DNA of 64,000 bases from Ascaris suum (GCA_013433145.1 CM024170.1:8877366-8941365); one strand, 5' to 3'; counted from the stretch's first letter, positions 1 through 13,078 are shown. Program-made: numbers and translations. Notes: generated by a model not told the origin, from the letters alone.

Positions 1-519
1 ATTTTGCCACATAAGAACTGAAGTTTGTATCAGAAAAGCGAACGAGGAAAAACACTGCAATCGGACACTCATTTTAGAGTAGTTGATGAAGTCATGAAGA
101 TTTCACGTTCACTATGTCGATAGCTGCATCTGCTATTCAATGTACGTCGCTTGCAGATGAATCATCGAATACAATGGACAACACTTGAAGTAATGATCAT
201 CTTTTGCAATGAGGTCACATCAGTTCATCGTAATAGTTTTCGAATTTCATACTCAGCTATACTTGTCCTATCAATGCAATGAAATAAAACTTCAATTTAT
301 ATACTCAAAAGAAACATAACGGAAGTACGACTCATTAAGAGAGATTAATAAGAATTCTGGAAGATAAGTTATTGAGAGATATTTTTGAGTAAAAGTTGCA
401 ATCGCAAAATTTGATACACTTACATGTGACAAATAATTTAAAGTGTTCCCGAGAAAAATGAGAGCAAAAGAGGAGAATGTTGCTGGAAAAGCATCCGAAG
501 CTCACGTGAATATCTTTTG

Positions 520-766
520 TCATGATAAAACCGACCTCGTGCGTTTTTCTTCAATCTCAGTGACACTTCCGAGACTTTCGTTCGTATGTGCCCGTGATCG
601 TTTTCCATTCGCTGCCCACTCCTCTGCGTCCGCGACATATTCTGCATGTACTGTTGGCGAATAGTCCACTCGTATTGGCATATGCTGCAATCGAACATAT
701 AAAGTGCTGTTGAATTCCACGCATTTTTCCTTTCTGTTCGGTAGCAATTGACAGGATCGATTTACT
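520..766 (-). CDS. Possible terminal coding exon, unknown protein
   Basis: Reading on the minus strand, a pyrimidine-rich acceptor (ending CCCGTAG) is followed by 82 open codons and a TGA. The translation begins VNRSCQLLPN and ends EEKRTRSVLS. Its mixed polar and acidic composition looks more like protein than chance translation. The exon starts with one base, so the upstream exon must end in phase 2; I could not find that exon with confidence. It may be the 3' end of the gene whose first exons lie at 4.8-3.1 kb, or a chance frame. I recognise no family. Confidence 0.28.
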
Positions 767-3068
767 CTACGGGAAAAGAACAACTTCTGCCTGTACTTAA
801 TGGATGAATAACTATGAATATCACAGATATGTCACTCATTAGAAGTTCCAGTGAATTCAGAAGAAGACTATCCAGCAGCCCGATTTAATTCGAAGTCGAT
901 TTCGATGTCTTACGAAATGAATTTTAAATCTGAGCTTAAGAAACCGAATTTTTTCGTCCCACATAAATGAAATTCTCCGACCATAACGAATTTGAGTTTA
1001 CTACAATAAAAGCAAAAATAGTTTTTGCGCGAATGGGTAGAATATTTGTAGTTGAGAGATGTGATTTAACGAACATATGGAGGTGGCGCTGAATTATCCA
1101 ACATTGTCTCCATCGCCATCGATATCTGAAAGAACACCTGTTACTTGCCGTCTTAGATTCGGCGCAAAAGTCAATTTCTTTTCAAGCTAAAAAATGCGCT
1201 CATTTTTACAAACTTTATCCAAAGTAGTCGTCATGAACGAGCGTCGACGGCTGTATCCCTCTTAGACGCAATTTCTAACTGGAGCAAACGCTTACCATGC
1301 AACCATATCGAATGTTTTATTACTTTCATAACACTAGAGCTAATCAGTTTTTTGCTCTAATAACACTCAACGGCAAATTAACCGCTGGATCTATGAATGC
1401 CGAAAGTGAGTCAGGAAGCTGGAGAGTATTTTCCACGATTCTATATGCCTAGAAGTTAGCTAAATTATCCTAAATTTGTCATTCATTGCTTGCCAATCGC
1501 GTTCCACATTCAATGCTACTCCATCGCAGATTCTACTGTCAGCTCTCATCGATATCCTGTTTGCTTACATTCGTTAGTTAGCAAATAAACAAATATGCGT
1601 CAATTAATCCAAGAGAATAAACGTATTACTTACCTATATAGGCATGCAAATACCAGTTTAGATGTTGCACAAAGTATCTGTCAAAGATTACACGTAAATA
1701 TAGCAATTTAAGTGTTTGTCGCGAAATGGCATTCGCTGAGGAGCTGCCGAAAATTTGCATCATATAAATGTATAAGAAGATTTTCCCGCATTGAACACAA
1801 ATAATAATGGATGTGCATTTACCGGCAATCGGTTGCACCCATCTAATGAAGTATCGCTGGCTTCCTTATGTCTCATATTTCATGACATAGACAGTCGTCA
1901 TGCACAATGATTACCATGTTCCCCATTGGATTTATGCCTACGACTGATGGATTCACGATTATGTCCGTTGATGAGAATGAGAAAATTCTATAGGAATAGC
2001 TGTAGGAAATGAAAGCGAGTTTAATTTCCCGTCTGAAATCCTCAATAACATGTGTTGCTTAGGGCTCTTAATAAGATAGGTATGATCTCCTTAGCGTTAC
2101 AAAATCATCTCATGTTGTAGACGATTCAACCAACTGCCAGTGAGCCATGAACTGAGGCTTGTTTTAGATGAGAGATTCCACTTAAATTACCGCTCAGATT
2201 TACAGTCTTTACAAACCTATTGTCTGTGAGTGATGTTGCAGCGCTGTCACCAAGCTCTCTGCAGGTGTCATTTACGTGAACGAATTTTTTCTATGTATGC
2301 CGTGTTTTTGAATGGCATTATGCGAGTGTTGCGAACACCTGCTGCGTCAGTCGCGCCACTTTTTTGTCTCCGTATTTAATGCGATTTTTGAGTGAATTTC
2401 ATTCGCGAATTATTTGAATGTATTGTCAATTTATCGATGTTAATTTCGGCAATGAATTATATGGAATCACGTCGGTAACCTCATCGGGGAAAAGCCAACG
2501 AAAAGTTTATCAATTTTTTCGCATTCGCGGAAGAATTTCATCGTGTACCTCAGTTGATGGGTGTCTATTCAAGAACCTTGTTGATCCATTCATTCAGGTG
2601 ACGTATAATTTTGTCACATTTTTTGACCTACTACGGACCTAAAATGTTTTACGAGTGCAAAAGAGGAACAGTGAAGCTAGGATTTTCATCGAATAATTCA
2701 GTAAATGGAACGGTAGTGCTCTTAAATACTCTTACAACATGTGAATCGAATAATTTCTGATAGATGCCTCATGATGTTTTTAATGTAATATTATAAATTG
2801 CGTTAGTGAAATAAATTCCCGGACAGTGCAGACATTCAGAAAGATTTTCTTTCAACCATTATAACTTCCCCAAAAGATATTTCACTGTATAAATATGCTC
2901 AATTAATAATTGGATGCAAACAGAAATATTCTGAAAAAAATAATACAGAAGTGCATAAAAATTTACGAGGCGAATGAAGCAAAAGTCGAACGAAATGAAG
3001 ATTGGAAAAGAGAGCAAATAATAGCGAAACACAATAAACTTAGGATGAAGCGAAATAACCTCATGAAC

Positions 3069-3113
3069 CTCGACTTGCATGTAGCCTCCACCTGCAGCGT
3101 TTCCTGACTTCAC
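3069..3113 (-). CDS. Exon 4 of SR-rich gene
   Basis: Acceptor AATTTTCAG is followed by fifteen glycine-rich codons (VKSGNAAGGGYMQVE) and a weak donor GAG/gttcat, both in phase 0. Confidence 0.38.
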
Positions 3114-4770
3114 CTGAAAATTCCGGCTTAAACACGCACGTAATTACATAATGCATAGTTTTTGCTCTAGCCCTCAAATTATATTTCCACATTTACATTA
3201 CATTCCGCTGCAAATTGGCTCTTATTCCGTCACAACTTTCTTTAAAAATTTTCCTGTATTTCTCGACTATAGAAAGCACATAAAATTAGGCGAATATGAA
3301 TTTTACAAGCGTATAGTCAACACCAGCTGCACTTATTTGTCCATAGTAGCAGCTGATTGATGTTTTAAAGTAAAGCCACAACGAGCTTTCTATGAGTGAG
3401 CTCAAACCCTATACAAGTGAACAGGAAGGAATCAATTTCATTGAAGTGGCACTCGTCTCTAATCGCATGAAAAAGAACGAGAGCAATATCAAGCAGACGC
3501 TCTTGTAGAAACTTTTTCCCAGGAAGAGCCAGTCTTGTAGGAATTGCAAAAAATCAGGGCAGGAAAAAACGCTCCATTTTTTTTTACCTATTTCTGTGGA
3601 CCCTCTAACTGAGCCTCACATTCATCCCATTGAAAAAATTCTCTAAAATCATTTCGAATGACTGTTATCACTCCCGCACACGATGACCTAATAGTACACA
3701 TTTTTGTTTGATCGACCAAGGGAAAGCCTGAAAGTCGTGAAGCGAAGCAGTTTCTATCAATAAAATATCAGTAAATTCTATCCGATTGGTTCGAAGAAAC
3801 GCAAGAAAAAGCAGCAACAACTAGTGGAAGAAAACAACTTGCGTACTGAACTTTCTGAGGTTCGCAGCTGACTTGAAGCAATCAAACTGGCATTCAGCGA
3901 TATAACACAGCATTTTTGCTCAAATATAACCTAACAAATTCAGGTAATGAAAATTGATGTTATACCTTCATCCACTCAGAAACACATCTTCTTGTTATCT
4001 TACGATACTACAGAATGCGCACACACATTCGCTCTCGGAATTTGAAAAAAAGCTCTACGTTTTCTAATCAGAGATGTGAAAGTTATCATAAAAACCAAAT
4101 AATTGATCAGTCAATGTTTTATTTAAGTCTTACGGAAAAACCTTTCTTATCAGAATCTTGTGGTCTGATAGTGAATAAATAATGAGGACAATCTTCGTAG
4201 CGACAATTTCTGCTCAATAGGACGTTTATATATTGTAGGCTTTAAACGAAAACAATCGATAAAAATAGATTTCAAGGGCTCAAGACTTCAAAAAAAATTT
4301 TTTCGACATAAATTGCCTAGGAAATGTCCAGAAAATAGAAAAAAAAGGATAATTTCGAAAAATTTAAGAATTTCGTCTAATTCTCCCATCGATTTCGATG
4401 ACAAACCTCAGTTCGCTCGATGACCATTCGGCTGCGACTATGAGAGCGTGACCTTGAACGTTGTTCGTAGCCGCCGTTGGCTGCACTGAGACTAGTTAAC
4501 GATCGTGAACCATGCGACATTTTTGAACGCCCTCCTAAAAACACATTCTGATGTTTTTATACATCTATTTCGACGGCCTTACCTTCGACTTGCGGATCAT
4601 CACCTTCAATGCGATTCGAGTACACAGATAAAAAAACCTCTTGAAAGTTAAACATCTCTGAATCAACTTGTTGCGTTTCCCTTCTGCTTCAATGCACTTT
4701 GCTGATTTACCTTTAATTCATCATCAGCCGCAGTTTTTAAGGCATTCATAAATGAAATATTCTCCAACAT
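3069..4770 (-). CDS. SR-rich protein of unknown family, partial gene model (4 exons)
   Basis: Four minus-strand exons join in phase: 4770-4711, 4637-4583, 4534-4407 and 3113-3069. All donors are GT (gtaaat, gtaagg, gtttgt, gttcat) and the last two acceptors are pyrimidine-rich (GTTTTTAG, TTTTCAG). The 97-residue partial product starts MLENISFMNA, has an acidic stretch (EGDDPQVEG), then a Ser/Arg-rich head (EQRSRSRSHSRSR) followed by MVIERTE, and ends GNAAGGGYMQVE. The SR-rich head could suit an RNA-binding or filament-head region, but I recognise no family. The first exon may begin at the ATG at 4770 or at 4749. The third intron contains an antisense decayed ORF. Downstream exons were not resolved. 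Confidence 0.42.
3392..3934 (+). pseudogene. Decayed ORF with Myb/SANT-like and coiled-coil segments, probable retroelement relic
   Basis: One frame stays protein-like for about 540 bases although stop codons interrupt it at least seven times. It opens MSELKPYTSEQEGINFIEVA and continues through FPRKSQSCRNCKKSGQEK, which resembles a Myb/SANT-type helix set. Near its end it has a basic stretch (KKRKKKQQQ) running into heptad leucines (LVEENNLRTELSEVRS, then LEAIKLAFSDI), which looks like a leucine zipper or coiled coil. No frame shifts are needed, only stops. It lies antisense inside an intron of the SR-rich gene. A DNA-binding N-terminal region of a retrotransposon ORF is my best guess; a decayed host gene is the alternative. 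Confidence 0.5.
4407..4534 (-). CDS. Exon 3 of SR-rich gene
   Basis: Acceptor TGTTTTTAG opens 42 codons containing KMSHGSRSLTSLSAANGGYE and the SR-rich run. It ends ERTE at donor GAG/gtttgt in phase 0. The +1 phase matches the previous exon. Confidence 0.48.
4583..4637 (-). CDS. Exon 2 of SR-rich gene
   Basis: Eighteen codons (VFLSVYSNRIEGDDPQVE) end one base into a Gly codon at the strong donor gtaagg. The acceptor is CTTTCAAGAG, whose alternative AG two bases earlier would break the frame with exon 1. Confidence 0.45.
4711..4770 (-). CDS. Exon 1 of SR-rich gene
   Basis: Twenty codons from ATG (MLENISFMNALK to ELK) end at donor AAAG/gtaaat in phase 0. The frame is open a few codons upstream of the ATG, so a preceding exon is possible. 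Confidence 0.38.
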
Positions 4771-4779
4771 TACTCGACT

Positions 4780-6115
4780 CTTTACCTGCTAGCTTACGTG
4801 TACCATATTGCCACAGCAGAAATTCTAGAGTTCAGGTCCTTCTAATAAACGAGTCTGATTACTCACTCAATTTACGGCGTTGAATTCTATACAAGCTAAT
4901 ACAAGTCTTGCAGCACGAATGAATAAACAACAGCACTCTGACAAAATAAGCCTCAACTACTTCAGAAATGCTTGAATGTGTGCGACATTATTCGCATGCA
5001 AAGAAAATCGTTGATAAGAAGTTCTTTTAAGGCGCTGGCATTTATTTATGAAGTATGAAGTGAGCACGTTTCGCTCAAATAATTCTCTAAGCGCTAAAAA
5101 AATCTACGACAGAAAGCTGTAGCTATAGCAACTGATGAATTATACAGTAGTGCTTAGACTCGTTTTAACTGTCAACCCTGCAATTTGTCTTAGAAAATTT
5201 GTCGGCAAAATTTGAAATTCTAACTGAAAATATATTTCAAAAATGTCTTACCGATGTGGATTACGGTAATCATTAGATGAGAGTGAGGTAGATATTAAAA
5301 GGATCGAATGTGCAAACCGATCAGGGACCTCTGAGAGTGAAGAGCCCTGTATCGCTAATTGTGGAAATGAATAGGTGTGCATGCATTGATCGCAATCGAT
5401 TAATACGATCGCATTCGAAGGAAAGCAAAATTGGCGTCAACCAACACAGACAAATATTTGCATTATCCGTCTGTATTTGACTGTGTGCACAAAAACAATC
5501 GAAAATCAACCGAAACGTATCGTTGTGTGCACATGAAAGTCGATGCATTTACAGACGTTTCTTCCATCATATTTCTTTTAAGCAATTTGCAATTTTGAAA
5601 ACCGACAAAACTGGCGCTAGCAGGATTCCAAGTTTAAGCTATAAAATGCTTTAATTAACAAAGCTCGAGTAACGAGTTCAAGAATAAAATAATGAAGACG
5701 GTTTGTACTAAATTAAAATTAATCGCCAGGATAAATTGTGAAGATAGTGACGATAATATAGGATTAAATGACGTTGTGAAATGAAGAAATACATAGGACT
5801 TGAAAAGTTCGAAGAAATATGTGAAATATTCGAAGAAAAATCAAATCAAACCTGAGAATTAACACATTGAAGCTAGTAAGTGGCTGCCAATATACAACAC
5901 CTATTCACCATCTTATTGGCAAACAAACAATTTAAGCCGAATTATACTCAATTTGATTCGACAACTATGATACATCTTTGAGAATCCTCCAGTCAATTCA
6001 AGTTAGAAGCAATGAATCGAAGTGATGCAAAGTATGGTGCTCGAAAATGGATCGAGAAAGCAAATCGGAGGCTAAAAAAATGATCAACAAACCGTATCTA
6101 TAAGAAATAATGAAG

Positions 6116-6213
<98 letters not shown>

Positions 6214-8340
6214 GTTTTAAAGTAGAAGATAATATTGAAAGTTGAAAAAATTTCAACTCAGTAGAAGAAAACATCAATGTCTTCTATCGTTTCCATTTCA
6301 AACCGTAACTCATCCGTTATAAGCGGTATTCATTAACGCAAAGCGAAGCTAAAACGAAAGAGCGATTCGAACCTGACTTCTACACATCGTCTTGATAGAA
6401 ATTTATTAGGAATTCGCGCACTCTATCACAATGAAGAAATTCGCAAATTTACATAATGCACTCTTCTTTCGCTTCTTTGTTTATACAATTCTACTTCATT
6501 TCGAGATAACGCATTCCTTTGCCGTTTGCTATGGGCCTTGATGGCCGAAGTAAATATTTTCGTACGACAACTTGATCATGCAATAGCAAAAAAATTTTCC
6601 TATGAACATTTTGCTTGCAAATCCAAAAAACTGTTAGCCTTATTATTCTGCAAATAATCACTACACTGTTCAGCCATATTTGCTTACGAAATGTGGTGAA
6701 AGCCAAATGAGTACGAGTCACTGTATCATTTTCGCAGAAATTTTAGCAGCAAGTAATGGTTTATCAATGAAAAGGTTAGTGATGTACCCACATTGTTGAA
6801 TCATCGAGAAAAGTTGTTTAGTTGTTTTCTTCTCAAACCCTTTTTTATAGAAATTTATGAAAAGTGAAGCCTAGCCAAAATCCCTCTGTAAATCATCGCC
6901 TCATCGAAAATGAGCGTGTACCTTCAATGCGACAGGAAAAGGAAGTATTTCAAATCTCGACTGAGTTAGATGCGATTGGCTGCACAGTCTTTGCATTTGA
7001 GTTCGAAATAAACTTGATGAGAAAGTTTGCAGCTATTAGTTAAACGCTGGTGTATAGAGGAATCCCTCGACTGGACGAAGAGACATTGCTGATGTGAAAT
7101 GGATCATACTGATCCCGCTTAGCAGCTCACATATCAATTAATCCACTTTAATGAAAACAGGCCGGGCCAAAAAAATTCAAAATAATTACATCATCACAAG
7201 TTATAAAGCGACTATGCGCTCACTACTTCAAGTCTATTTTTGTGGTTAGCTGTAGACGCATAGAACAGCGAAATGCTATACCGATATAGCTGGCATACTT
7301 CAAAAGTTAATAATATTGCCATCAGCTATCACTTTCAGCTTCCCTCTCCCAGAAAGCAAAAGTTGAGCAACTTAGTGAGTAATTAGGAAATGCTCAAAAG
7401 AGAAAACTTTTGGCAATTATAAAACAAACCATCAAATGAAGAATGGCGTTTTCTTAAAAGACATACCAACACTGTGTGGCTTTGACTTTTCACAGAGTTT
7501 TTTTTTGCATGTAAAACACACTAGACGAATTGTCGCTGCGCTCCTGCTAATGTTTGTGTTTGCTTCAAATTTCTTGCAAAGATCACAATCACTCACACAT
7601 AATCACAATATCTCGGATTCGATCCGTAAAGGACATAAAGATATATTGCAAAATATTTGAGGAGGGGTTGATCGGAAGTGGGGTCTGTAGAATTTGCGTG
7701 AGAAGAAGACCCTATAGAGACGGAAATGTGTCCCACGACATGAACTGAACCTAAAAGGAGGGTCCTGCGAACCTTCCTTTCCAGAACGAAGTTGAATTCG
7801 AGGAAAGGAAATTCGAGGTTGCGGAGGGGTACAAAGTGGGGGACCGAGGAGAAGAGGAATATATGCGATAGCTTACATGCACGCTAACGCTTCAGCATTC
7901 AGTGAGGAGACTTGTTGGATCACGGAATAATCACCACAAGAAGGAAAACGTTTTTACTCGAAGAAACTGAAAGTTTCAAACAACAAACGGGAAAACGCGC
8001 CAATGACATTATTATAGGCGTTATATATTTCAATTCACTGAAACGAAGTACGCTATTGAAAGCGGCCGTGAAAAATGAGCAAAAGCGCTTTGCACGTTTT
8101 GTGTCACATTTGAGTGCTCTTAGCTCACAAAGAAGATAATCACTTGAGAAGAGTGTCTATCTATATATAGGCAGACGTATGTCGTTTTATGAATAGCAAT
8201 AACGAAGCGATGCTTCCATACGAGGTATAAAAAGCACAAAGTCGTGCCCCACTGATCGATTATGCTGGACTCTCGTGTGGTTCACTCGGTCATAGCAAAA
8301 TTTGCAAAGTTTATTTAGTTTGCTCTCAACCTGACGTCAC
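4780..8340. other. No gene recognised
   Basis: Apart from the (TA)n tract at 6.1 kb the stretch holds only short open frames of low-complexity character. A moderately GC-rich purine-biased patch at about 7.65-7.87 kb is the only compositional change. Confidence 0.4.
6119..6212. repeat. (TA)n microsatellite
   Basis: About 94 uninterrupted bases of alternating T and A. No gene is visible within 1 kb on either side. Confidence 0.97.
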
Positions 8341-8345
8341 ATCAT

Positions 8346-8396
8346 CCAAAAGTCTCTTGGGGTGCAGTGATCACTGCCACCAAAAGAGACTTTTGG
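8346..8396. repeat. Near-perfect 51-base hairpin palindrome
   Basis: CCAAAAGTCTCTT at the left end is mirrored by AAGAGACTTTTGG at the right, and the centre (GCAGTGATCACTGC) is itself palindromic, so almost the whole 51 bases fold back with no loop and only small bulges. Possible identities are a minimal MITE, joined terminal inverted repeats, or an RNA hairpin. Confidence 0.85.
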
Positions 8397-10703
8397 TTAT
8401 TTGCACATTGAGAGTTTGCACCACCTCAACGGTAGGGGCGAAACGTTACATTGTTTTGCTAGCGAAAGGCGAAATCCTCTGCGTTGGAAGGGTGAATACG
8501 AACTAATATAAGAAGCAACAGAAGGAAAAAGAAAACTTGCAATCAGAGCGAGAATAAACGACGCTTTGTCGAATTGGCGCCAATGAGGAAAAATTGGGCG
8601 CTGAAACATCCAACAGTGAGGTTTCTAAAGTCTCACTAATATTAACAAGTGCATATCATATTTCGGTAAATTTCGAATTTTATGCAATGACGAAATCAAT
8701 TGGAGAGTTACCTTTAAATCGACCATTGCAACTTTACATTGCAACATTGATGAAAGAATTCCATTTACAAACATTATAGATGTGTGTTATGAACACCGCG
8801 TTGCAAGTGCCTCACTTGTCCATCCGGTATAGAAGGATCGGAGAGAGAGGCCGAAATTGGTGAGTTCAAGGCTCTTTTGGTCCAGAAAACCCAAAAATAA
8901 GAAGCAAAGTGAAGGTCCTGAGCTGTTTTTTTTTTTGATTTAGTTTGCTCTCTTCAAGAATTTGCGCTCCATTTCGATTTTTCGGTTTAAAATCTTCTAC
9001 CTTACGTTCTTGGTTGGTAAAGAAACTTAGAATCTAATCAAATTTTAATTCAGATTCTTCGAACAAATATGAATTCCATCAAAAGAGAATATCAACTACG
9101 CCGCCAAAACTTGGCTAAAAGCCCACTGCAAAAATACTCATGGTGCCCTCTTTGATTGAAGAAGTAGAAAAAGTTGGAGGAAGAAAAACTCCCGAGCTTG
9201 GATTAATTGCCGCCTTGGAACTGTTTCAGAAAAAATTCCAATTTTTGGTGTTTCCGGTGAAATAATTCCTGAAATTTGGAGGAATCTGTAGCCGAGAGAG
9301 CCCCAGCTTCAGCTGAAGGAGTCTCTTAGTTTCTCAGTAGCAATTTAAAAATATTCCAAATGGGGAAATCGAATTTTCGTTATTCCATGTCCTCAATGGA
9401 ATGACCTGAAAATTTTTAGATTGTTGAGAAATTGAAAGCTCAAGTTGGAGATCCCGCTCCTCCTTAACATCCTTATGACATCTCAAAGGTCGGTTAATCT
9501 TTGACTTGACAGCAATACAATGAAGATCTCTTGTTTCCCGCATCAAAAATTGGTTGCAACAATAAACTGATTACTTCTTCTTCAGAAGAACAAGCGTCTG
9601 GAGATCACTGCAGCGATTAAGTTGTCTTGGTCAAGCGAGTTGATCTGATTGAAACATCTGTAAACTAACTTCTGAGACATTTTCTGTTGGCCGCCGAGAT
9701 GAACGTGACACTCAATAGCTGATGGTCTTTCATTTCATCGACACACTGCGAAGCAGTTTCAAGCATCACTCAATCACGAGAAATTTGCATACACTGGCGA
9801 CAAGTAGGCTTATGGATCGATCGGATGTTGCGTTGACATTGAAAGCACTGAAGTTCAGGGAATCCCGGCCGGTTTTCGGGAATACTGAATGAGATTTTTT
9901 GAGGGGCCAGTGATATTCAACGAATGCCTAACAAACGTTTTGCGAGCGCAGCGCTGTTTTGGCATTTGGTGGCTTTCCAAACTTGACGTTAAAATTGTTG
10001 GCTATCCGCAAATTTTCAGTTCTCGACTTTGTGGCATAAGGGATTTTTGTTTGTGTATTCACGCATATAATCATACATCAATATCATAGCAATATGCTAA
10101 CATGACGTTTCAAACGTTGTCAATAGGCGATACAAAGAAAAGCTCTGAAAAATGTAAAGAATGGACGCAGTTCATTCACTGAGAACGTTGAAATATTTTA
10201 CTTCAAAAACTAAAAAAGCCACTTGGCAAACTATACATCAGACTAATGCCTCTTTGATTTGAACACTCTTCCTATCCTTTCAATCATTCTTAAATGCTTG
10301 TTAACCTTCTACTGGAAGTAATTCATTAACAATATTTCTATATGGTTATCAAATATGTTCGTACAATTGTATTGATCCTCCAGCCAGAATAATGCTACTA
10401 AGACCTTTGAATGATGAGCTTAAAATCTCTGGCCAAAATATTGGATTGAGGTTAAATCCATACTAAGCTTCTTTCAGAAAATTTGTTTTGAATTAGCATG
10501 AAATGGAGGAGTTAATTAAATTAGCACAAGTGTGTTAATATTTGATGCCAAATAAGTTACATCGGTGAAATTTTTTGGTATATCTTAGCCAAACATATAA
10601 CGAATTGAACAAATATGGATATGGAATGCGAATTCAATCTTGCTGCTTGCATATTCACTCTCCAAAGATCTCGACAGTACCATAGAAGTGGAGACATGAC
10701 AAA

Positions 10704-10736
10704 AAGGGAGAGAGAAAGAGAAAGAGAGAGAAATGC
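10704..10736 (+). repeat. Polypurine GA-rich tract
   Basis: An almost pure A/G run with repeated GAGA and AAAGAG units, reading as CT-rich on the minus strand. Confidence 0.8.
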
Positions 10737-11728
10737 GGAGGAGATGATAGGAAAGAAAAATTATTAATCAGGCAATATAAACACTGACAGAAAATTCCAG
10801 TGAGCACTTCTGCCCCGCTTCTAGTGGATGAGCCTAGCAAGTGCAAAATAAAGGAAGCATGAAGAAGCGTGCACATGAGCTATTCGAATCAGTGCATCCG
10901 CAACTCAGTTCACTAGATCAGCTGGAATCATAGTTGGTAGTCAGCTAGTGAAATATAGGAGAGACGCACCTGCCATTTTTCGAGGAATGTTTGCTTCCAT
11001 TCGTGATCTTAAAGTGCACTTCGATAGATAATGCTTGAAGTCTAAGCAGGTATATAATCGATGCAAGGGAATAAAATCCCCCTCGTCCCATACAAGAATC
11101 TTCTCAGTAAATAAAGCTCCTCTTTTCATCAAAAACAAAACATGATTTCGCTCAATTCTTAGGGCATTAGAGCAAAACACAGCTGGCAGCCAAGTTACGA
11201 TTGCCTAAAACTGAGTTTTATTTTAATCGGAGTGTTGAATCGTCACTCGAATGAATTCTGCTTTTTTCAAAGCGAACTGGCAGTGCAGCAACGACAACGC
11301 CCGATCATGACACAACTTTAAACAAAACATTTCCCTGTGCTTTTCGTCCTACACAAAACGTTTAACTCAACGCAGCAGTCGGCGTGCTTCGGGTTTCACA
11401 TTCACAGTTCCAAACATCCTCCACGCATTACTCAAAAATACAAATATTCTGACCTCTACTGACTCATCCATCTGCAAATCGTTTCGGCCATATGACGCTC
11501 TGGCTCCTGCACTTTTTTAGAAATATACTCGCGAAACAATATACCTCTGAAATTATTTTTTAATTCTGACAAGTAATGCAGATGACACCTTCCATTCTCT
11601 TCGTTTGAAAATCGCAATATGTTATGGCTCTTTAAGAGCAGAACGTCTAGGATTTCACTCTCTTACAGTCTTTCGGACTTCTGGACATATATAAGAGGAA
11701 GGAGATAAGATGGAAGGAGGTTGGGAGG

Positions 11729-11762
11729 TGGGGGGGGGGGGGGGGGGGGGGGTGGGGGTGGA
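11729..11762 (+). repeat. Poly-G tract, possible G-quadruplex
   Basis: Twenty-three consecutive G residues (11730-11752) followed by further G runs split by single T or A. Such a tract could form a G-quadruplex and is prone to length error in sequencing. Confidence 0.9.
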
Positions 11763-12479
11763 GACAAAATTTGCTTGTAATGGGAGCGATGGCTTGTTTG
11801 TCGCACTTTGGACATATTGCACAATATTGAAAAAACAAAACGTTTTAAGCGATCTGAGAAGGAAACTACGAAACAGGCTAACGGATGACCTGAAAGCTTT
11901 TATATGAGAAGTTTTCCTGATGAAAATCTTGGGATCGATTTTAAGAGGTTCGGAAATACCCACAAATGAATGGGCCGTACCGTTACTATAAGCGCTTTCT
12001 ATATTTTCTTGTTGCGGATGTTCTAGGTGATCTTACAATAATACTTTAGGTTATCTGATTTCATTGATACACCTCAGAATAGCTGGACAACAAACATAGT
12101 GCGGCGAAGCTGAACAAGAAGCTTTCTGGAATTGAGATCCATTGTGAAGTTCACAGTACCACATGCGAGAACAAAAATTCTCCAAATTTTCAGAGGTGGT
12201 AACACTAGTTTTGAGAAATTTTTCGGTTGAAGTCCTTCGGCAGTTTTTGCGAGAAATCCCTTGATATATTCAACGAGGAATGAAAGCAGTTGGTGAACAT
12301 GACGATGAGTCGACTGTTTACGAATGGGATAACGGAGATATGACGACGAATTGACAAAAAATACGCAGCAAAATAACTTCATCGCAAATTCCAATCGGAA
12401 ACGAGGTAAGCGAGAATATAGAGCACAAATAAGGCTCCATATCGTAAGAAAATTGATCGCTGCGTACATATTATACAGC

Positions 12480-12510
12480 TTTCCCTCCCCTCCCCCCTCT
12501 TCCCCCTTCA
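12480..12510 (+). repeat. Polypyrimidine C/T tract
   Basis: A run of C and T with CCCTCCCCTCCCCCC-type units, strand-asymmetric. Confidence 0.8.
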
Positions 12511-12924
12511 ACATCTTTTGATTGAGAAAAGGATTTGGATTGAAAACTTTTGTAGCTGATTGGACAACGAAGAGAAATATTAATATCCGTTCGAAGTGTG
12601 AATATTCGCAATACTAAGGTTGCAATATTTGAACATGCTCGAACGACAAAGCATTGTTTGCCCTGACACTTTGTGAATATCGTTGCAACGTCAACTTCAA
12701 ACAGTGATGTGTGTGAGCATGATAAGCACAAACATATCTGCAACATGAACAAAACCCAACGACAACAAAATAAAGATCGCTTGCCGAATCACAGAATCAC
12801 TTTTAAAATCACCAAAGTTCGATGCGGTGGATTGCCAACCTCCACCAATCTGACAGCACAGCATTTGAATTGTTCCACGCATGTCTGTAACGCACAACTT
12901 CTGCATCGTCACTTGCACCACTGA

Positions 12925-13078
12925 GGCCGGTTATAGATCTCTAGGAGGGAGCTTCGTCATCGCTGTCGTAAAACGATTCATGATGGGGAACTTCACGGCT
13001 TTGGTTAGGGCGCCGCGCCACATCCCATGAAGGCCGCGCATTGCGGAATGAAGGCGAGCAATTCACATTCACTGAGTG
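12925..13078. repeat. GC-rich block, suspected dispersed repeat
   Basis: A sharply bounded block of about 150 bases is much richer in G+C than its flanks (for example GGCGCCGCGCC and GGCCGCGCATTGCGG). All frames are interrupted. This contrast is typical of an inserted repeat, but I see no terminal repeats, and copy number cannot be judged from one window. Confidence 0.35.

Noticed and set aside
2910..3107. Plus-strand coiled-coil-like ORF of 65 codons
   Set aside because: Overlaps the better supported minus-strand exon at 3069-3113 and has no initiator context or partner exons.
6361..6400. GGTTCGAATC on the minus strand resembling a tRNA T-loop
   Set aside because: The flanking bases do not form a T stem or acceptor stem.
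9061..9900. Stop-interrupted protein-like translation on the plus strand
   Set aside because: Frame changes are needed and no conserved motif could be named, so it cannot be told from noise.
12074..12514. 146-codon minus-strand ORF
   Set aside because: Low-quality composition, no motif, and other frames over the same bases look equally protein-like; no splice context.
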